Source: Citrobacter sp. FP75 (lineage in GTDB: Bacteria > Pseudomonadota > Gammaproteobacteria > Enterobacterales > Enterobacteriaceae). Taken from it: 64,000 bases of DNA. Shown one piece after another: positions 1-9,854 of this stretch; the first letter of the stretch is position 1, and every line of letters starts with the position of its first letter. The stretch covers positions 558,001 to 622,000 of the forward strand of contig NZ_JAFDOE010000003.1 of the NCBI RefSeq assembly GCF_018342065.1, given 5' to 3'. The position numbers were made by a program, and so were the translations under genes. Below the pieces are notes generated by a model that was given only the letters and a program-made list of their open reading frames with translations, was not told where the DNA came from and did no database searches.

Positions 1-1
1 G

Positions 2-46
2 TCCCGCAGCGGCAAAGATGTTAAAAAACTGCTGGATAAACTCTGA
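2..46 (+). CDS. asmA: 3' end of probable asmA (partial)
   Basis: Only the last 14 codons and a TGA stop lie in the window; they read SRSGKDVKKLLDKL. The fragment is too short to identify by sequence. The name rests on synteny: in Escherichia and Salmonella asmA is the neighbour of yegH on the side away from wza, in the orientation seen here. AsmA is an inner-membrane-anchored protein that affects outer membrane assembly and lipid transport. What is seen is a terminal open frame ending 48 bases from the yegH stop; the gene name is inference. Confidence 0.5.
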   Translation, partial: SRSGKDVKKLLDKL

Positions 47-53
47 CAGAGAA

Positions 54-89
54 TGTCGGATGGCGGCGCGTAAGCGTCCCATCCGACAC
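54..89. repeat. REP-like palindrome between asmA and yegH
   Basis: A palindrome with arms GTCGGATGG and CCATCCGAC around a GC-rich centre ending GCGTAAGCGTC. It matches the layout of enterobacterial REP elements and sits, as they usually do, between convergent stop codons. It may also stabilise or end both transcripts. A related copy lies at 16434-16472. Confidence 0.6.
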
Positions 90-94
90 GTCAC

Positions 95-1681
95 CTACAC
101 TTCGTAATCCATCTCTTCATCATTATTGTGCAGCGGTATCAACTGGACCTTTTGCACCCGGTGGTTTTCCACCTGTAACGTTTTCAGCCGATAGTCTCCC
201 ACCTGCACTTCTTCCCCGGTTTTTGGGATGCGCTGCAAATATTCCATCAACAGCCCGGCAATGGTGTGATATTCCCGTTTCTCATCGAGGGGAATTGGGA
301 TGTACTGCACCAGATCTTCCAACGGCATATGCCCGTTAGCCGTCCATGATCCGTCGGCATTTTTCTGAATGTCGTGGCGGGCGTCGATCTCTTCCACTTC
401 ATTAGGCAGGTTACCGGCGATGGTCTCCATCACGTCGCTCAGCGTCACAATTCCTTCTACAGAACCAAACTCATCCGCCACAAATGCGAAGTGGGTGCGG
501 GCGTTACGAAACTGCTCCAGCGCCGGCAGCAGCGGCAAGGTCTCCGGGAACACCAGCGGCTGGCGGATCAAGGCGCGCAGGTTGAGCGGTTCGCCGTGCA
601 GCGACTGTTGCAGCAGGTCGATAACGTGCACCACACCGAGCAGTTCTTCTTGTTCGTCTTCCCCGGTGACCACCAGACGCGTGTGCTGATTTTTCTCCAG
701 CAGGGCGCGGACCTCGGCTTCGGGCGCGTTAAGATCGATGTGCTCAATATCATGGCGCGAGGTCATAATGCTGCTGACGGTCCGTTGATTGAGATTCAGC
801 ACGCGCTCAATCATCCGTCGTTCCTGCGGAGCAAAAATCTGACCTTCATGGTGGTCTGCCAGCATAGCGGCGGTTTGTGCATCCAGTTCAGCGTCTTCTT
901 TTTGTCCGCTCAGCAGGCGCATCACCGCTTCGGCGGTGCGCTGGCGCAGGGTTTGATTGGCTGACAGAAAACGGCGGCGGTTAAAGATAGCCAGCTGATT
1001 TAATGCCTCAATCATGACCGAGAAGCCGATAGCCGCATACAGGTAGCCTTTTGGAATACGGAAGCCAAACCCTTCAGCGACCAGGCTGAAACCGATCATC
1101 AGCAGGAAGCTAAGACACAGAATAACGATGGTAGGGTGGCTGTTGACAAAGCGGGTCAACGACTTGCTGGCCAGCACCATCAGGCTAATCGCAATAATGA
1201 CGGCTGCCATCATCACGGCCAGGTGATCGACCATCCCCACGGCGGTGATCACCGAGTCGAGAGAGAAGATGGCATCCAGCACGACAATTTGTGCGACCAC
1301 GCCCCAGAACTTCGCCCCTTTACGCTGGGTGGGGTTATCGCTGTCTTTCCCTTCCAGCCGCTCATTGAGTTCCATTGTGGCTTTGAACAGCAGGAAGAAG
1401 CCCCCGAAGAGCATGATCAGGTCTCGCGCGCTAAAGCTCAGATCCCGAATACTAAACAACGGTGTCGTGAGCGTCACCAGCCAGGAGATTGAGGCCAGCA
1501 GCAGCAGGCGCATCACCATCGCCAGCAGGAGCCCGGTAATACGTGCCTTGTCCCGCTGGGCAGGAGGCAATTTCTCCGCGAGGATGGCAATAAAAACAAG
1601 ATTATCAATGCCAAGAACGAGTTCGATCACGATTAGCGTGACGAGTCCGGCCCAGATTGACGGATCGGCAATCCATTCCAT
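95..1681 (-). CDS. yegH: YegH, TerC-like membrane protein with CBS pair and CorC/HlyC domain
   Basis: 528 residues, against 527 in E. coli as I recall it. The N-terminal half is a TerC-type membrane domain of about seven helices with acidic residues inside the membrane (ELVLGIDN near residue 15, DAIFSLDSV in the middle), typical of proposed metal-ion transporters. Two CBS domains follow (about 290-410), then a CorC/HlyC-type domain at the C terminus (about 430-520). An in-frame ATG lies six codons upstream, but the family begins [10 protein letters not shown], so 1681 is used; neither start has a clear Shine-Dalgarno sequence. It is transcribed away from wza. The exact substrate is unknown; metal transport is inferred from the family. 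Confidence 0.93.
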   Translation of the reverse strand: MEWIADPSIWAGLVTLIVIELVLGIDNLVFIAILAEKLPPAQRDKARITGLLLAMVMRLLLLASISWLVTLTTPLFSIRDLSFSARDLIMLFGGFFLLFKATMELNERLEGKDSDNPTQRKGAKFWGVVAQIVVLDAIFSLDSVITAVGMVDHLAVMMAAVIIAISLMVLASKSLTRFVNSHPTIVILCLSFLLMIGFSLVAEGFGFRIPKGYLYAAIGFSVMIEALNQLAIFNRRRFLSANQTLRQRTAEAVMRLLSGQKEDAELDAQTAAMLADHHEGQIFAPQERRMIERVLNLNQRTVSSIMTSRHDIEHIDLNAPEAEVRALLEKNQHTRLVVTGEDEQEELLGVVHVIDLLQQSLHGEPLNLRALIRQPLVFPETLPLLPALEQFRNARTHFAFVADEFGSVEGIVTLSDVMETIAGNLPNEVEEIDARHDIQKNADGSWTANGHMPLEDLVQYIPIPLDEKREYHTIAGLLMEYLQRIPKTGEEVQVGDYRLKTLQVENHRVQKVQLIPLHNNDEEMDYEV

Positions 1682-1853
1682 AGTAAAAGCTATACCCATA
1701 GTTGTATGACAATTGTCACAATTCGATCATGGATAAAGCCAGCGAAAAATGCAATGCCGGGAACGGATTTCTCTGCCATTTATATCAGGTAGGCAGTCGG
1801 GAAAATAGCCTTAATGTTACTGCAGGAAATAACTTTTTAACGCTGACTATATT

Positions 1854-1867
1854 TAGGAAATATCGCA
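1854..1867. promoter_or_regulatory. Candidate RcsAB box upstream of wza
   Basis: TAGGAAATATCGCA; read on the minus strand it matches 9 of 14 positions of the RcsAB consensus TAAGAATATTCCTA, including the well conserved TTCCTA half. It lies about 470-480 bp before the wza start, close to where the E. coli wza box lies (about 457 bp upstream as I recall). The match is partial, so the position carries much of the weight. Confidence 0.4.
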
Positions 1868-1980
1868 CGTGGAATATTTAAATATTATCACTGTCAATAT
1901 CAATAAAATCCTAAAAACATTCTGTTTTCACTCTTAATATTAATCTTAAAAGCAACTGGCAGAGGTGTTGTTATCTTGCC

Positions 1981-1989
1981 TGCTATTCT
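1981..1989 (+). promoter_or_regulatory. Candidate extended -10 for the wza operon
   Basis: TGCTATTCT has the TGn motif joined to a good -10 hexamer (TATTCT). No convincing -35 is seen, which fits a promoter needing an activator such as RcsA/RcsB. The start would be near 1996, about 120 nt before JUMPstart. Confidence 0.35.
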
Positions 1990-2118
1990 TTTAACTGCAA
2001 CAATTCTTTCCGTATTCTAAAAATAGACATATTTCGTCCTCACACTGCGTTGCATTTCCTGATGTGCGCAATTCTGGATGTGATGAAAATACAGGAGAAA
2101 GTGAAAATTTAAATTAAT

Positions 2119-2157
2119 CAGTGCATTGGTAGCTAACTAAGCCAGGGGCGGTAGCGT
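2119..2157 (+). promoter_or_regulatory. JUMPstart with ops element, wza leader
   Basis: The 39-bp stretch matches the JUMPstart consensus and ends in the ops core GGCGGTAGCGT at 2147-2157. In the untemplated strand of a paused complex, ops recruits RfaH, which suppresses termination across long surface-polysaccharide operons. It lies about 180 nt before wza and 120 nt after the proposed transcription start. A second copy precedes the O-antigen genes at 26098-26134. Confidence 0.92.
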
Positions 2158-2335
2158 ACCTGGACGCCTGATGACCCGCCTGAATTATTCAGTCAATAGA
2201 CCGCGGATGAATTCAATATTTTAGGATTGATGCCAGTTAATTTTCTTTTCAATTAACGGCAAGGTAAAGGTGAACAGGCGAAATTGCTATTTAGAAAGCA
2301 CGTGATAATTACTCTGTCAAAGTGATAAATAATCA

Positions 2336-3475
2336 ATGATGAAATCCAAACTTAAATTGATACCTGTCCTGGTGTCGGTAATCTTGATAAACGGTTGTAC
2401 CGTACTACCGGGCAGTAATATGTCGACGATGGGTAAAGACGTGATTAAACAGCAGGACGCTGATTTCGATCTCGACCGCATGGTGAATGTTTATCCACTG
2501 ACGCCCCGACTGGTAGAACAGTTACGCCCGCGACCAAACGTCGCCCAGCCCAATATGTCGCTGGACCAGGAGATCTCTGGCTACCAGTATCGCGTCGGCC
2601 CGGGTGATGTATTGAATGTGACCGTCTGGGACCACCCGGAATTGACCACGCCTGCGGGGCAGTACCGCAGCTCCAGCGATGCCGGCAACTGGGTTCAACC
2701 CGATGGCACCATGTTTTATCCCTACATTGGCAAAGTCAATGTGTCCGGGAAAACGTTGGCAGAAATCCGCAGTGATATTACCGGGCGCTTAGCGAAGTAC
2801 ATTGCTGACCCGCAGGTGGACGTTAATATCGCCGCTTTCCGCTCGCAAAAGGCTTATGTCTCCGGGCAGGTGAACAAATCCGGTCAGCAGGCCATTACCA
2901 ACGTGCCGTTAACCATTCTCGACGCCATTAATGCCGCAGGCGGCCTGACCGAGGCGGCGGACTGGCGCAACGTCGTGCTAACCCATAACGGGCGGGAGCA
3001 GCGTATCTCTCTACAGGCGCTGATGCAAAACGGCGACCTTAGCCAGAACCGGCTGCTCTATCCTGGCGACATCCTGTTTGTTCCACGTAACGACGATCTG
3101 AAGGTCTTCGTGATGGGCGAAGTGAAGAAGCAGAGCACCCTGAAAATGGACTTCAGCGGTATGACGCTGACCGAAGCGCTGGGCAATGCGGAAGGTATCG
3201 ACCTGACCACCTCCAATGCCAGCGGTATCTTCGTCATTCGACCATTGAAAGGCGAGGGCGGGCGCAACGGCAAGATTGCCAACATTTACCAGCTTGATAT
3301 GTCCGATGCCACCTCTCTGGTGATGGCGACGGAATTCCGCCTCCAGCCTTACGACGTGGTGTATGTCACTACCGCACCGGTCGCCCGCTGGAACCGTTTG
3401 ATCAATCAGTTGCTGCCGACCATTAGCGGTGTTCGTTACATGACGGATACGGCCAGCGACCTTCACAACTGGTAA
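2336..3475 (+). CDS. wza: Wza, outer-membrane polysaccharide export lipoprotein
   Basis: 379 residues, the same length as E. coli Wza and near-identical through the core. It forms the octameric outer-membrane channel through which colanic acid leaves the cell. A lipoprotein signal peptide ends in the lipobox LINGC (Cys21). The polysaccharide-export (PES) domain follows with the [19 protein letters not shown] motif near residue 86, then SLBB repeats, and a C-terminal amphipathic segment (about 345-379) that forms the membrane barrel of helices. Two adjacent ATGs (2336, 2339) exist; the first matches the family's MMKSK start. First gene of the operon, five bases before wzb. Confidence 0.97.
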   Translation: MMKSKLKLIPVLVSVILINGCTVLPGSNMSTMGKDVIKQQDADFDLDRMVNVYPLTPRLVEQLRPRPNVAQPNMSLDQEISGYQYRVGPGDVLNVTVWDHPELTTPAGQYRSSSDAGNWVQPDGTMFYPYIGKVNVSGKTLAEIRSDITGRLAKYIADPQVDVNIAAFRSQKAYVSGQVNKSGQQAITNVPLTILDAINAAGGLTEAADWRNVVLTHNGREQRISLQALMQNGDLSQNRLLYPGDILFVPRNDDLKVFVMGEVKKQSTLKMDFSGMTLTEALGNAEGIDLTTSNASGIFVIRPLKGEGGRNGKIANIYQLDMSDATSLVMATEFRLQPYDVVYVTTAPVARWNRLINQLLPTISGVRYMTDTASDLHNW

Positions 3476-3480
3476 TCGAC

Positions 3481-3930
3481 ATGTTTAACAAAATCTTAGT
3501 TGTCTGCGTGGGGAATATTTGCCGTTCCCCTACGGCAGAGCGCCTGTTAAGGCAATTTCACCCGGCGCTGACGGTCGCGTCTGCAGGCCTGGGAGCGCTG
3601 GTGGGCAAAGGGGCAGATCCGTGCGCCATCAGCGCGGCGCAGGCACATAATCTGTCGCTGGAGAATCATTGTGCACGGCAAATCTCGGGAACAATGTGCC
3701 GGGATTACGACCTGATCCTGACCATGGAGAAGCGCCACATTAGCGCGCTGTGTGATATGGCACCGGAGATGCGCGGCAAGGTGATGCTTTTCGGCCACTG
3801 GGACAGTGAGCGCGAAATACCCGACCCGTATCGTAAAAGCCAGGACGCGTTTGACGCGGTGTACACCTTACTTGAACGGTCTGCCCGCCAATGGGCCCAG
3901 GCACTGAACGCGGAGCAGGGAAAACAATGA
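3481..3930 (+). CDS. wzb: Wzb, low-molecular-weight protein-tyrosine phosphatase
   Basis: 149 residues. The P-loop CVGNICRS starts at Cys9, the catalytic nucleophile, with Arg15 binding phosphate; Asp115 in the DPY motif is the general acid. It removes phosphate from the tyrosine cluster of Wzc, and this cycling is needed for polymer assembly and export. Its stop overlaps the wzc start (ATGA at 3927-3930), so the two are likely translationally coupled. Confidence 0.97.
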   Translation: MFNKILVVCVGNICRSPTAERLLRQFHPALTVASAGLGALVGKGADPCAISAAQAHNLSLENHCARQISGTMCRDYDLILTMEKRHISALCDMAPEMRGKVMLFGHWDSEREIPDPYRKSQDAFDAVYTLLERSARQWAQALNAEQGKQ

Positions 3931-6089
3931 CAGAAAAAGTAAAACAGTCTGCTGCGCAGGTAACGGGCAATGATGAAATTGATATTGGGCGTCTGGTCGG
4001 GACGGTGCTGGAAGCGCGCTGGTGGGTGCTGGGTATTACCGCGGCCTTTGCGCTGTGTGCGGTTATCTACACGCTGTTTGCCACGCCTATCTACAGCGCC
4101 GATGCGCTGGTGCAGATTGAGCAAAACACCGGCAATTCGCTGGTGCAGGATATTGGCTCGGCGTTGTCGAATAAACCTCCTGCCTCGGAAGCCGAAATTC
4201 AGCTGATTAAGTCGCGACTGGTGCTGGGGAAAACGGTGGACGATCTGGATCTGGATATCGCCGTCACCAAAGAGACGTTTCCACTGTTTGGCGCGGGATG
4301 GGAGCGGTTGATGGGTCGCCAGAACGAAACGGTTAACGTGACAACGTTCACCCTGCCAAAGGCGATGAGAGATCAAACATTCACTCTTAACGTGCTGAAT
4401 GATAAAAGCTATCAGCTGGTCAGCGACGGCGGTTTTAGCGCTCAGGGTCAGGTTGGACAGACGTTAAACCACGGCGGCGTTACCCTGCAGGTGAATGCCA
4501 TTCATGCCAGCGCGGGCAGCGTTTTTACCGTCAGCAAATTCTCCACGCTCGGCATGATCAACGCGCTGCAAAACAACCTCAGCGTGACGGAAACCGGCAA
4601 AGACACCGGCGTACTGAGCCTGACGTTTACCGGCGAAGATCGCGAGCAGATCCGCCAGACTCTCGACAGCATCACCCGTAACTACCTTGAACAAAACGTA
4701 GTGCGCAAATCTGAAGAAGCGGCTAAAAGCCTGGCATTTCTGGCCAGACAGTTGCCGGAGGTGCGTAACCGTCTGGACGTTGCTGAAAACAAACTCAACG
4801 CCTTTCGTCAGGATAAAGACTCCGTAGATTTACCGCTGGAAGCCAAAGCGGTGCTGGATTCGATGGTCAACATCGACGCCCAGTTGAATGAACTAACGTT
4901 CAAAGAGGCGGAAATCTCCAAGCTGTTCACCAAAGCGCATCCGGCCTACCGTACGCTGCTGGAAAAACGCCAGGCGCTGGAAGATGAAAAAGGCAAACTG
5001 AGCGGTCGGGTGACGGCGATGCCGAAAACGCAGCAGGAAATTGTCCGTTTGACCCGCGATGTGGAGTCCGGTCAGCAGGTCTATATGCAACTGTTGAACA
5101 AACAGCAGGAGCTGAAGATCACCGAAGCCAGTACGGTAGGGGATGTGCGTATTGTTGATCCGGCCATTGCCCAGCCCGGCGTGCTGAAGCCAAAGACTGC
5201 GCTGATTATTCTCGGCAGTATTATTCTTGGTTTGATGCTGTCGGTGGTTGGTGTGCTGCTGCGCTCGCTGTTCAATCGCGGTATCGAAAGCCCGCAGGCG
5301 CTGGAAGAACACGGGATCAATGTGTATGCCAGTATTCCGCTTTCGGAATGGCAAAAAGCACGCGATAACGTCCAGACCATTAAAGGTATCAAGCGCTACA
5401 AGCAAAGCCAGCTGCTCGCGGTGGGGAACCCGACCGATCTGGCGATAGAAGCGGTACGCAGCCTGCGCACCAGCCTGCACTTCGCCATGATGCAGGCGCG
5501 CAACAATGTGTTGATGCTAACCGGCGTCAGCCCGTCGATTGGTAAAACCTTTGTTTGCGCCAACCTGGCGGCGGTCATCAGTCAGACCCACAAACGCGTG
5601 CTGCTGATCGACTGCGATATGCGCAAAGGCTACACGCACGAGCTATTGGGCACCAATAACATCAATGGTCTGTCCGATATCCTCGCCGGTAAGGGCGATA
5701 TGACCGCCTGCGCCAAACCGACATCTGTCCCTAATTTCGATCTGGTCCCGCGCGGTCAGGTGCCACCCAATCCCTCTGAACTGCTGATGAGCGAACGCTT
5801 TGGCGAGCTGATTGCCTGGGCCAGCGCGCACTACGACCTGGTGCTGATTGATACCCCGCCAATTCTGGCGGTAACCGATGCGGCTATTGTCGGCCGTCAT
5901 GTTGGCACCACGCTGATGGTCGCGCGTTATGCGGTCAACACCCTGAAAGAAGTGGAAACCAGCCTGAGCCGCTTTGAGCAAAACGGTATTCAGGTTAAGG
6001 GCGTGATCCTCAACTCCATCTTCCGACGCGCGAGCGGGTATCAGGATTACGGCTATTACGAATACGCGTACACGTCGGACTCGAAATAG
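3927..6089 (+). CDS. wzc: Wzc, tyrosine autokinase and polysaccharide co-polymerase
   Basis: 720 residues, as in E. coli. A Wzz-type periplasmic domain lies between two membrane helices (about 32-52 and 425-447). The cytoplasmic BY-kinase follows, with Walker A GKT at 539-541 (Lys540), Walker A' LLIDCDMRKG and Walker B LVLIDTPP. The C-terminal tail holds six tyrosines in YQDYGYYEYAY, the autophosphorylation cluster acted on by Wzb. It controls chain length and export of colanic acid with Wza. The ATG at 3927 is used because it overlaps the wzb stop and matches the family start; an upstream in-frame ATG at 3891 lies inside wzb. Confidence 0.97.
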   Translation: MTEKVKQSAAQVTGNDEIDIGRLVGTVLEARWWVLGITAAFALCAVIYTLFATPIYSADALVQIEQNTGNSLVQDIGSALSNKPPASEAEIQLIKSRLVLGKTVDDLDLDIAVTKETFPLFGAGWERLMGRQNETVNVTTFTLPKAMRDQTFTLNVLNDKSYQLVSDGGFSAQGQVGQTLNHGGVTLQVNAIHASAGSVFTVSKFSTLGMINALQNNLSVTETGKDTGVLSLTFTGEDREQIRQTLDSITRNYLEQNVVRKSEEAAKSLAFLARQLPEVRNRLDVAENKLNAFRQDKDSVDLPLEAKAVLDSMVNIDAQLNELTFKEAEISKLFTKAHPAYRTLLEKRQALEDEKGKLSGRVTAMPKTQQEIVRLTRDVESGQQVYMQLLNKQQELKITEASTVGDVRIVDPAIAQPGVLKPKTALIILGSIILGLMLSVVGVLLRSLFNRGIESPQALEEHGINVYASIPLSEWQKARDNVQTIKGIKRYKQSQLLAVGNPTDLAIEAVRSLRTSLHFAMMQARNNVLMLTGVSPSIGKTFVCANLAAVISQTHKRVLLIDCDMRKGYTHELLGTNNINGLSDILAGKGDMTACAKPTSVPNFDLVPRGQVPPNPSELLMSERFGELIAWASAHYDLVLIDTPPILAVTDAAIVGRHVGTTLMVARYAVNTLKEVETSLSRFEQNGIQVKGVILNSIFRRASGYQDYGYYEYAYTSDSK

Positions 6090-6109
6090 ATAACTAACTG
6101 GGAATGAAC

Positions 6110-6952
6110 ATGACTACAGACAACCCGCTCATTTCAATTTATATGCCGACCTGGAACCGTCAGCAGTTGGCGATCCGGGCGATTAAATCGGTGCTGCGTC
6201 AGGACTATCCGCATTGGGAGATGATCATCGTGGATGACTGTTCTTCCGAGTACGAGCAGCTCCAGCAGTATGTCGATGCGCTGAACGATCCGCGCGTGAC
6301 TTATATCCATAATGCGACCAACGCTGGCGCCTGCGCGGTGCGTAATCAGGCCATTATGCAGGCCAGTGGGCAATACATTACCGGTATTGATGACGATGAC
6401 GAGTGGACGCCGAACCGCCTGAGCATCTTCCTCAGGGATCGCCATCAACTGGTGACGCGGGCGTTTTTGTATGCCAATGATTATATCTGCGAAGGCGAGG
6501 TCTATTCACAGCCTGCCAGCTTGCCGCTGTATCCCAAGTCGGTGTATTCGCGGCGCAAGTTCTATAAACGCAATATTATTGGTAATCAGGTGTTTACCTG
6601 GGCCTGGCGGTTCAAAGCCTGCCTGTTTGATACCACGCTGAAAGCGGCGCAGGATTACGATATTTTTCTGCGCATGGTGGTGGCCTATGGCGAGCCATGG
6701 AAGGTCAATGAAGCCACGCAGATCCTGCATGTGAATCACGGTGAGATGCGCATCACCTCATCGCCGAAAAAATTCTCCGGTTACTTCCAGTTTTACCGCA
6801 AGCACAAAGGCAAATTTGACCGCGCCAGCAAAAAATATCAGCTGTTCACGCTGTACCAGATCCGTAACAAACGGATGAACTGGCGCACGCTGTTGACCTT
6901 GCTGTCGCTGCGTAACGGTAAGCGACTGGCCGACGGCCTGCGGGGGCGCTAA
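6110..6952 (+). CDS. wcaA: WcaA, colanic acid GT2 glycosyltransferase
   Basis: 280 residues. A GT-A fold family 2 enzyme: nucleotide-binding start PLISIYMPTWNR, VDDCS motif, and the metal-binding DDDDE near residue 100. It adds one sugar to the undecaprenyl-linked colanic acid unit on the cytoplasmic face; the exact linkage is not evident from sequence. The ATG at 6110 is preferred over 6104 because GGGA at 6100-6103 is six bases from 6110 but overlaps the space needed for 6104, and E. coli WcaA starts at the matching position. Confidence 0.93.
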   Translation: MTTDNPLISIYMPTWNRQQLAIRAIKSVLRQDYPHWEMIIVDDCSSEYEQLQQYVDALNDPRVTYIHNATNAGACAVRNQAIMQASGQYITGIDDDDEWTPNRLSIFLRDRHQLVTRAFLYANDYICEGEVYSQPASLPLYPKSVYSRRKFYKRNIIGNQVFTWAWRFKACLFDTTLKAAQDYDIFLRMVVAYGEPWKVNEATQILHVNHGEMRITSSPKKFSGYFQFYRKHKGKFDRASKKYQLFTLYQIRNKRMNWRTLLTLLSLRNGKRLADGLRGR

Positions 6953-6954
6953 GT

Positions 6955-7443
6955 ATGCTGGAAGATTTACGCGCTAACGGCTGGAGCCTGCGCCCGTGCT
7001 GCATGGTGATAGCTTATCGGGTTGCCCATTTTTGCTCCGTCTGGCGCAAAAAAAACGTGCTGAACAATCTGTGGGCGGCACCCGCACTGGTGGTGTATCG
7101 CCTGATTACCGAATGTATTTTTGGCTATGAAATCCAGGCGGCTGCGACCATTGGCCGCCGCTTCACCATCCACCATGGTTATGGTGTGGTGATCAACAAA
7201 CGCGTGGTGGCCGGGGATGATTTTACCCTGCGCCATGGCGTGACTATCGGCAACCTCGGCGCAAACGATCTGGCCTGCCCGACGATCGGCAACGGCGTTG
7301 AGCTGGGCGCGAATGTCATCTTGCTTGGCGACGTTGTGATTGGTCATAACGTGACAATTGGCGCCGGCAGCGTCGTTGTCGACAGCGTGCCTGACAATAC
7401 GCTGGTGGTGGGCGAGAAAGCGCGAGTAAAGGACGTAAAATGA
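6955..7443 (+). CDS. wcaB: WcaB, left-handed beta-helix acetyltransferase
   Basis: 162 residues, the same length as in E. coli. The C-terminal two thirds carry hexapeptide repeats (IGNGVELGANVILLGDVVIG and others), a serine-acetyltransferase-like fold with HHGYGVVIN holding catalytic histidine(s). It is expected to O-acetylate a colanic acid residue using acetyl-CoA. It starts two bases after wcaA ends and its stop overlaps the wcaC start. Confidence 0.94.
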   Translation: MLEDLRANGWSLRPCCMVIAYRVAHFCSVWRKKNVLNNLWAAPALVVYRLITECIFGYEIQAAATIGRRFTIHHGYGVVINKRVVAGDDFTLRHGVTIGNLGANDLACPTIGNGVELGANVILLGDVVIGHNVTIGAGSVVVDSVPDNTLVVGEKARVKDVK

Positions 7444-8657
7444 ATATCCTGCAATTTAATGTCCGACTGGCAGAAGGCGGTGCGGCAGGAGTGGCGCTGG
7501 ATTTGCACCTGCGGGCGCTGGAGCAAGGGCTGTCGTCGCGCTTTATCTATGGCTACGGTAAAGGCGGTAAGAAAAGCGTCAGCCACAATCACTATCCGCA
7601 GGTGTTCAAGCATACGCCACGTCTGACGTCGGCGATGAACATTGCGCTGTTTCGCCTCGCGAACCGCGATTTGTTCGGCAACCTCGACAATCTGTATCGC
7701 ACCGTTACTCATACCACTGGCCCGCTGGTGCTGCATTTTCACGTGCTGCACAGCTACTGGCTGAATCTGGAAGAGGTGGTGGCGTTTTGCCAAAAGGTGC
7801 AGGCGCATAAACCGGATATTACCTTCGTCTGGACGCTGCACGATCACTGGAGCGTCACCGGGCGCTGTGCGTTTACGGACGGCTGCGAAGGCTGGAAAAC
7901 TGGCTGCCAGCAATGCCCGACGCTGAGCAATTATCCCCCGGTAAAGGTCGATAAAGCACATCAACAACTGCCCGGCAAGCGCCAGATGTTTCGCGCTATG
8001 CTGGCGCTGGGCTGTCAGTTTATTTCTCCCAGCCAGCACGTGGCCGACGCGTTTAACAGCCAGTACGGTGCGGGACGCTGCGCCATTATCAACAACGGGA
8101 TAGATGTCGCGACCGAAGCTATTCTCAGCGATTTGCCGCTCAACGATGCCCCTCGCAGCAGGCCGAAAATCGCCATCGTGGCCCACGATCTGCGCTATGA
8201 CGGGAAAACCAGCCAACAACTGGTGAGGCAGATGATGGCGCTGGGCGAGAGGATAGAGCTGCATACCTTCGGTAAATTCTCGCCGTTTAGCGGCGCGAAC
8301 GTGGTTAATCACGGATTTGAAACCGACAAGCGTACGCTCATGAATGCGCTTAATCAGATGGATGGGCTGGTCTTCAGCTCGCGGGTGGATAACTACCCGC
8401 TGATTTTATGCGAAGCGCTTTCTATTGGCGTGCCGGTGATCGCCACGCACAGCGAGGCAGCGCAGGAAGTGCTGGCAAAATCAGGGGGACAAACCTTCAG
8501 TGAAGAGGATGTCCTGCAACTGGTGCAGCGGAATAAAACGGAGATCGCGCAGGCGGTATTTGGCACGTCGCTTGCAACATTTCGCCAGCGTAGCCGAAGC
8601 GCCTACAGCGGCCAACAGATGCTGGAGGAGTATGTCTCGTTCTATCAGACTCTGTAG
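7440..8657 (+). CDS. wcaC: WcaC, colanic acid GT4 glycosyltransferase
   Basis: 405 residues, same length as the E. coli protein. A GT-B fold enzyme of family 4: N-terminal acceptor domain starting MNILQFNVRLAEGGA and C-terminal donor domain with SRVDNYPLILCEALSIGVPVI, the E-x7-E type motif that binds the nucleotide sugar. ATGA overlap with wcaB. The sugar it transfers in the colanic acid unit cannot be read from the sequence. Confidence 0.94.
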   Translation: MNILQFNVRLAEGGAAGVALDLHLRALEQGLSSRFIYGYGKGGKKSVSHNHYPQVFKHTPRLTSAMNIALFRLANRDLFGNLDNLYRTVTHTTGPLVLHFHVLHSYWLNLEEVVAFCQKVQAHKPDITFVWTLHDHWSVTGRCAFTDGCEGWKTGCQQCPTLSNYPPVKVDKAHQQLPGKRQMFRAMLALGCQFISPSQHVADAFNSQYGAGRCAIINNGIDVATEAILSDLPLNDAPRSRPKIAIVAHDLRYDGKTSQQLVRQMMALGERIELHTFGKFSPFSGANVVNHGFETDKRTLMNALNQMDGLVFSSRVDNYPLILCEALSIGVPVIATHSEAAQEVLAKSGGQTFSEEDVLQLVQRNKTEIAQAVFGTSLATFRQRSRSAYSGQQMLEEYVSFYQTL

Positions 8658-9849
8658 CTACCTGATGCTACCGCTGCTTTATCTGTTGGTTAACGTCAAA
8701 CTGGCGCAACTGGGGGAAAGTTTTCCGGTCACTATCGTCACTTTTTTGCCGCTCCTGCTGTTGTTGTTCGTTGAACGTATTAACATCAAAAAGCTGCTGA
8801 TTGCGCTGGGGATTGGCGGCGGTCTGACCGCCTTTAACTACCTGTTTGGTCAGTCGCTGGACGCCAGCAAGTATGTGACTTCCACCATGCTGTTTGTCTA
8901 TACGGTGATCATCATTGGCATGGTCTGGAGTATTCGCTTCAAAACCGTCTCCCCGCATAACTATCGTAAGATTTTGCGTTTTTTCTGGCTGGTGGTGGGA
9001 CTGGTGGTCGCGCTTGCTGCGGTTGAGATGGCGCAGATTATTCTCACCGGCGGCAGCAGTTTAATGGAAGCAATTTCGAAATATCTTATTTACAGTAACA
9101 GTTATGTTCTGAACTTTATTAAGTTTGGCGGCAAGCGTACCACTGCACTTTATTTCGAACCTGCGTTCTTTGCTCTGGCGTTAATCTCAATTTGGCTCAG
9201 CATCAAACAGTTTGGTATCAAAACACCTAAGGCCGATGCTATGATTCTGTTCGGGGTAATATTATCAGGGTCGTTTTCAGGGGTGATGACGTTTATTTTA
9301 TTTTATCTGCTGGAGTGGGCATTTCAGTATCTGAATAAAGAGGCGATAAAAAAGAAATTGCCGTTGGCGATAATCTCACTCAGCGTGTTTATGGTTGGCG
9401 TGGTGTTTGCCTTTCCCTATATTGCAACACGGCTTGGCGATTTAGGTACGGAAGGGTCGTCATCGTATTACCGTATCGTTGGGCCGCTGGTAATGGTCGG
9501 CTATTCATTACTCAATATTGATGGTGTAGTCAGATTCGGCTCGCTTTATGAATATGTGGCGTCATTCGGAATTTTTAACGGTGCAGACGTCGGTAAAACA
9601 ATAGACAATGGTTTGTATCTGCTGGTTATTTATTTTTCATGGTTCGCCGTAGTATTAGCGCTATGGTACATGGGGAAAGTTCTGAAAATGATGCTGAATG
9701 CGTTTGGCGATAATCAGAATTATCAGGTGCAGCTTTATCTTTTTACACCGATGTCGCTGTTCTTTACCGGCTCGGTATTTAGTCCGGAATATGCGTTTTT
9801 AATTGTTTGTCCGTTTATTTTGCGCAAGGCGCTGAATATCGCGAGGTAA
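8632..9849 (+). CDS. wcaD: WcaD, putative colanic acid polymerase (Wzy-type)
   Basis: 405 residues and about ten to twelve predicted membrane helices with a large loop near residues 140-190 and 280-320. It is taken to be the Wzy polymerase joining flipped colanic acid units in the periplasm. The ATG at 8632 lies inside the end of wcaC (26-base overlap); it reproduces the E. coli start MS(R/T)SIR and length. The GGAGGAG just before it is only one base away, so initiation may rely on coupling with wcaC. Confidence 0.93.
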   Translation: MSRSIRLCSYLMLPLLYLLVNVKLAQLGESFPVTIVTFLPLLLLLFVERINIKKLLIALGIGGGLTAFNYLFGQSLDASKYVTSTMLFVYTVIIIGMVWSIRFKTVSPHNYRKILRFFWLVVGLVVALAAVEMAQIILTGGSSLMEAISKYLIYSNSYVLNFIKFGGKRTTALYFEPAFFALALISIWLSIKQFGIKTPKADAMILFGVILSGSFSGVMTFILFYLLEWAFQYLNKEAIKKKLPLAIISLSVFMVGVVFAFPYIATRLGDLGTEGSSSYYRIVGPLVMVGYSLLNIDGVVRFGSLYEYVASFGIFNGADVGKTIDNGLYLLVIYFSWFAVVLALWYMGKVLKMMLNAFGDNQNYQVQLYLFTPMSLFFTGSVFSPEYAFLIVCPFILRKALNIAR

Positions 9850-9854
9850 TTCAT

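Larger units (their letters stand above)
1682..2335. other. Regulatory region between yegH and wza (654 bp)
   Basis: No gene is seen here. The AT-rich stretch must hold the divergent yegH promoter and the long wza leader. It contains, in order, a candidate RcsAB box (1854-1867), a candidate extended -10 (1981-1989), JUMPstart/ops (2119-2157) and a 7-bp inverted repeat GTTAATT/AATTAAC at 2236-2257. Transcription from near 1996 would give a leader of about 340 nt, in keeping with RfaH-dependent control in the leader. Confidence 0.7.

Noticed and set aside
374-964. Long open frame antisense to yegH (and similar ones antisense to gmd, cpsG and wcaJ)
   Set aside because: They mirror the codon structure of well-supported genes on the other strand, have no ribosome sites or recognisable protein features, and are expected in GC-rich coding DNA.
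2081-2110. Nine-codon frame MKIQEKVKI in the wza leader
   Set aside because: Too short, with no Shine-Dalgarno sequence or link to JUMPstart; no reason to think it is translated.
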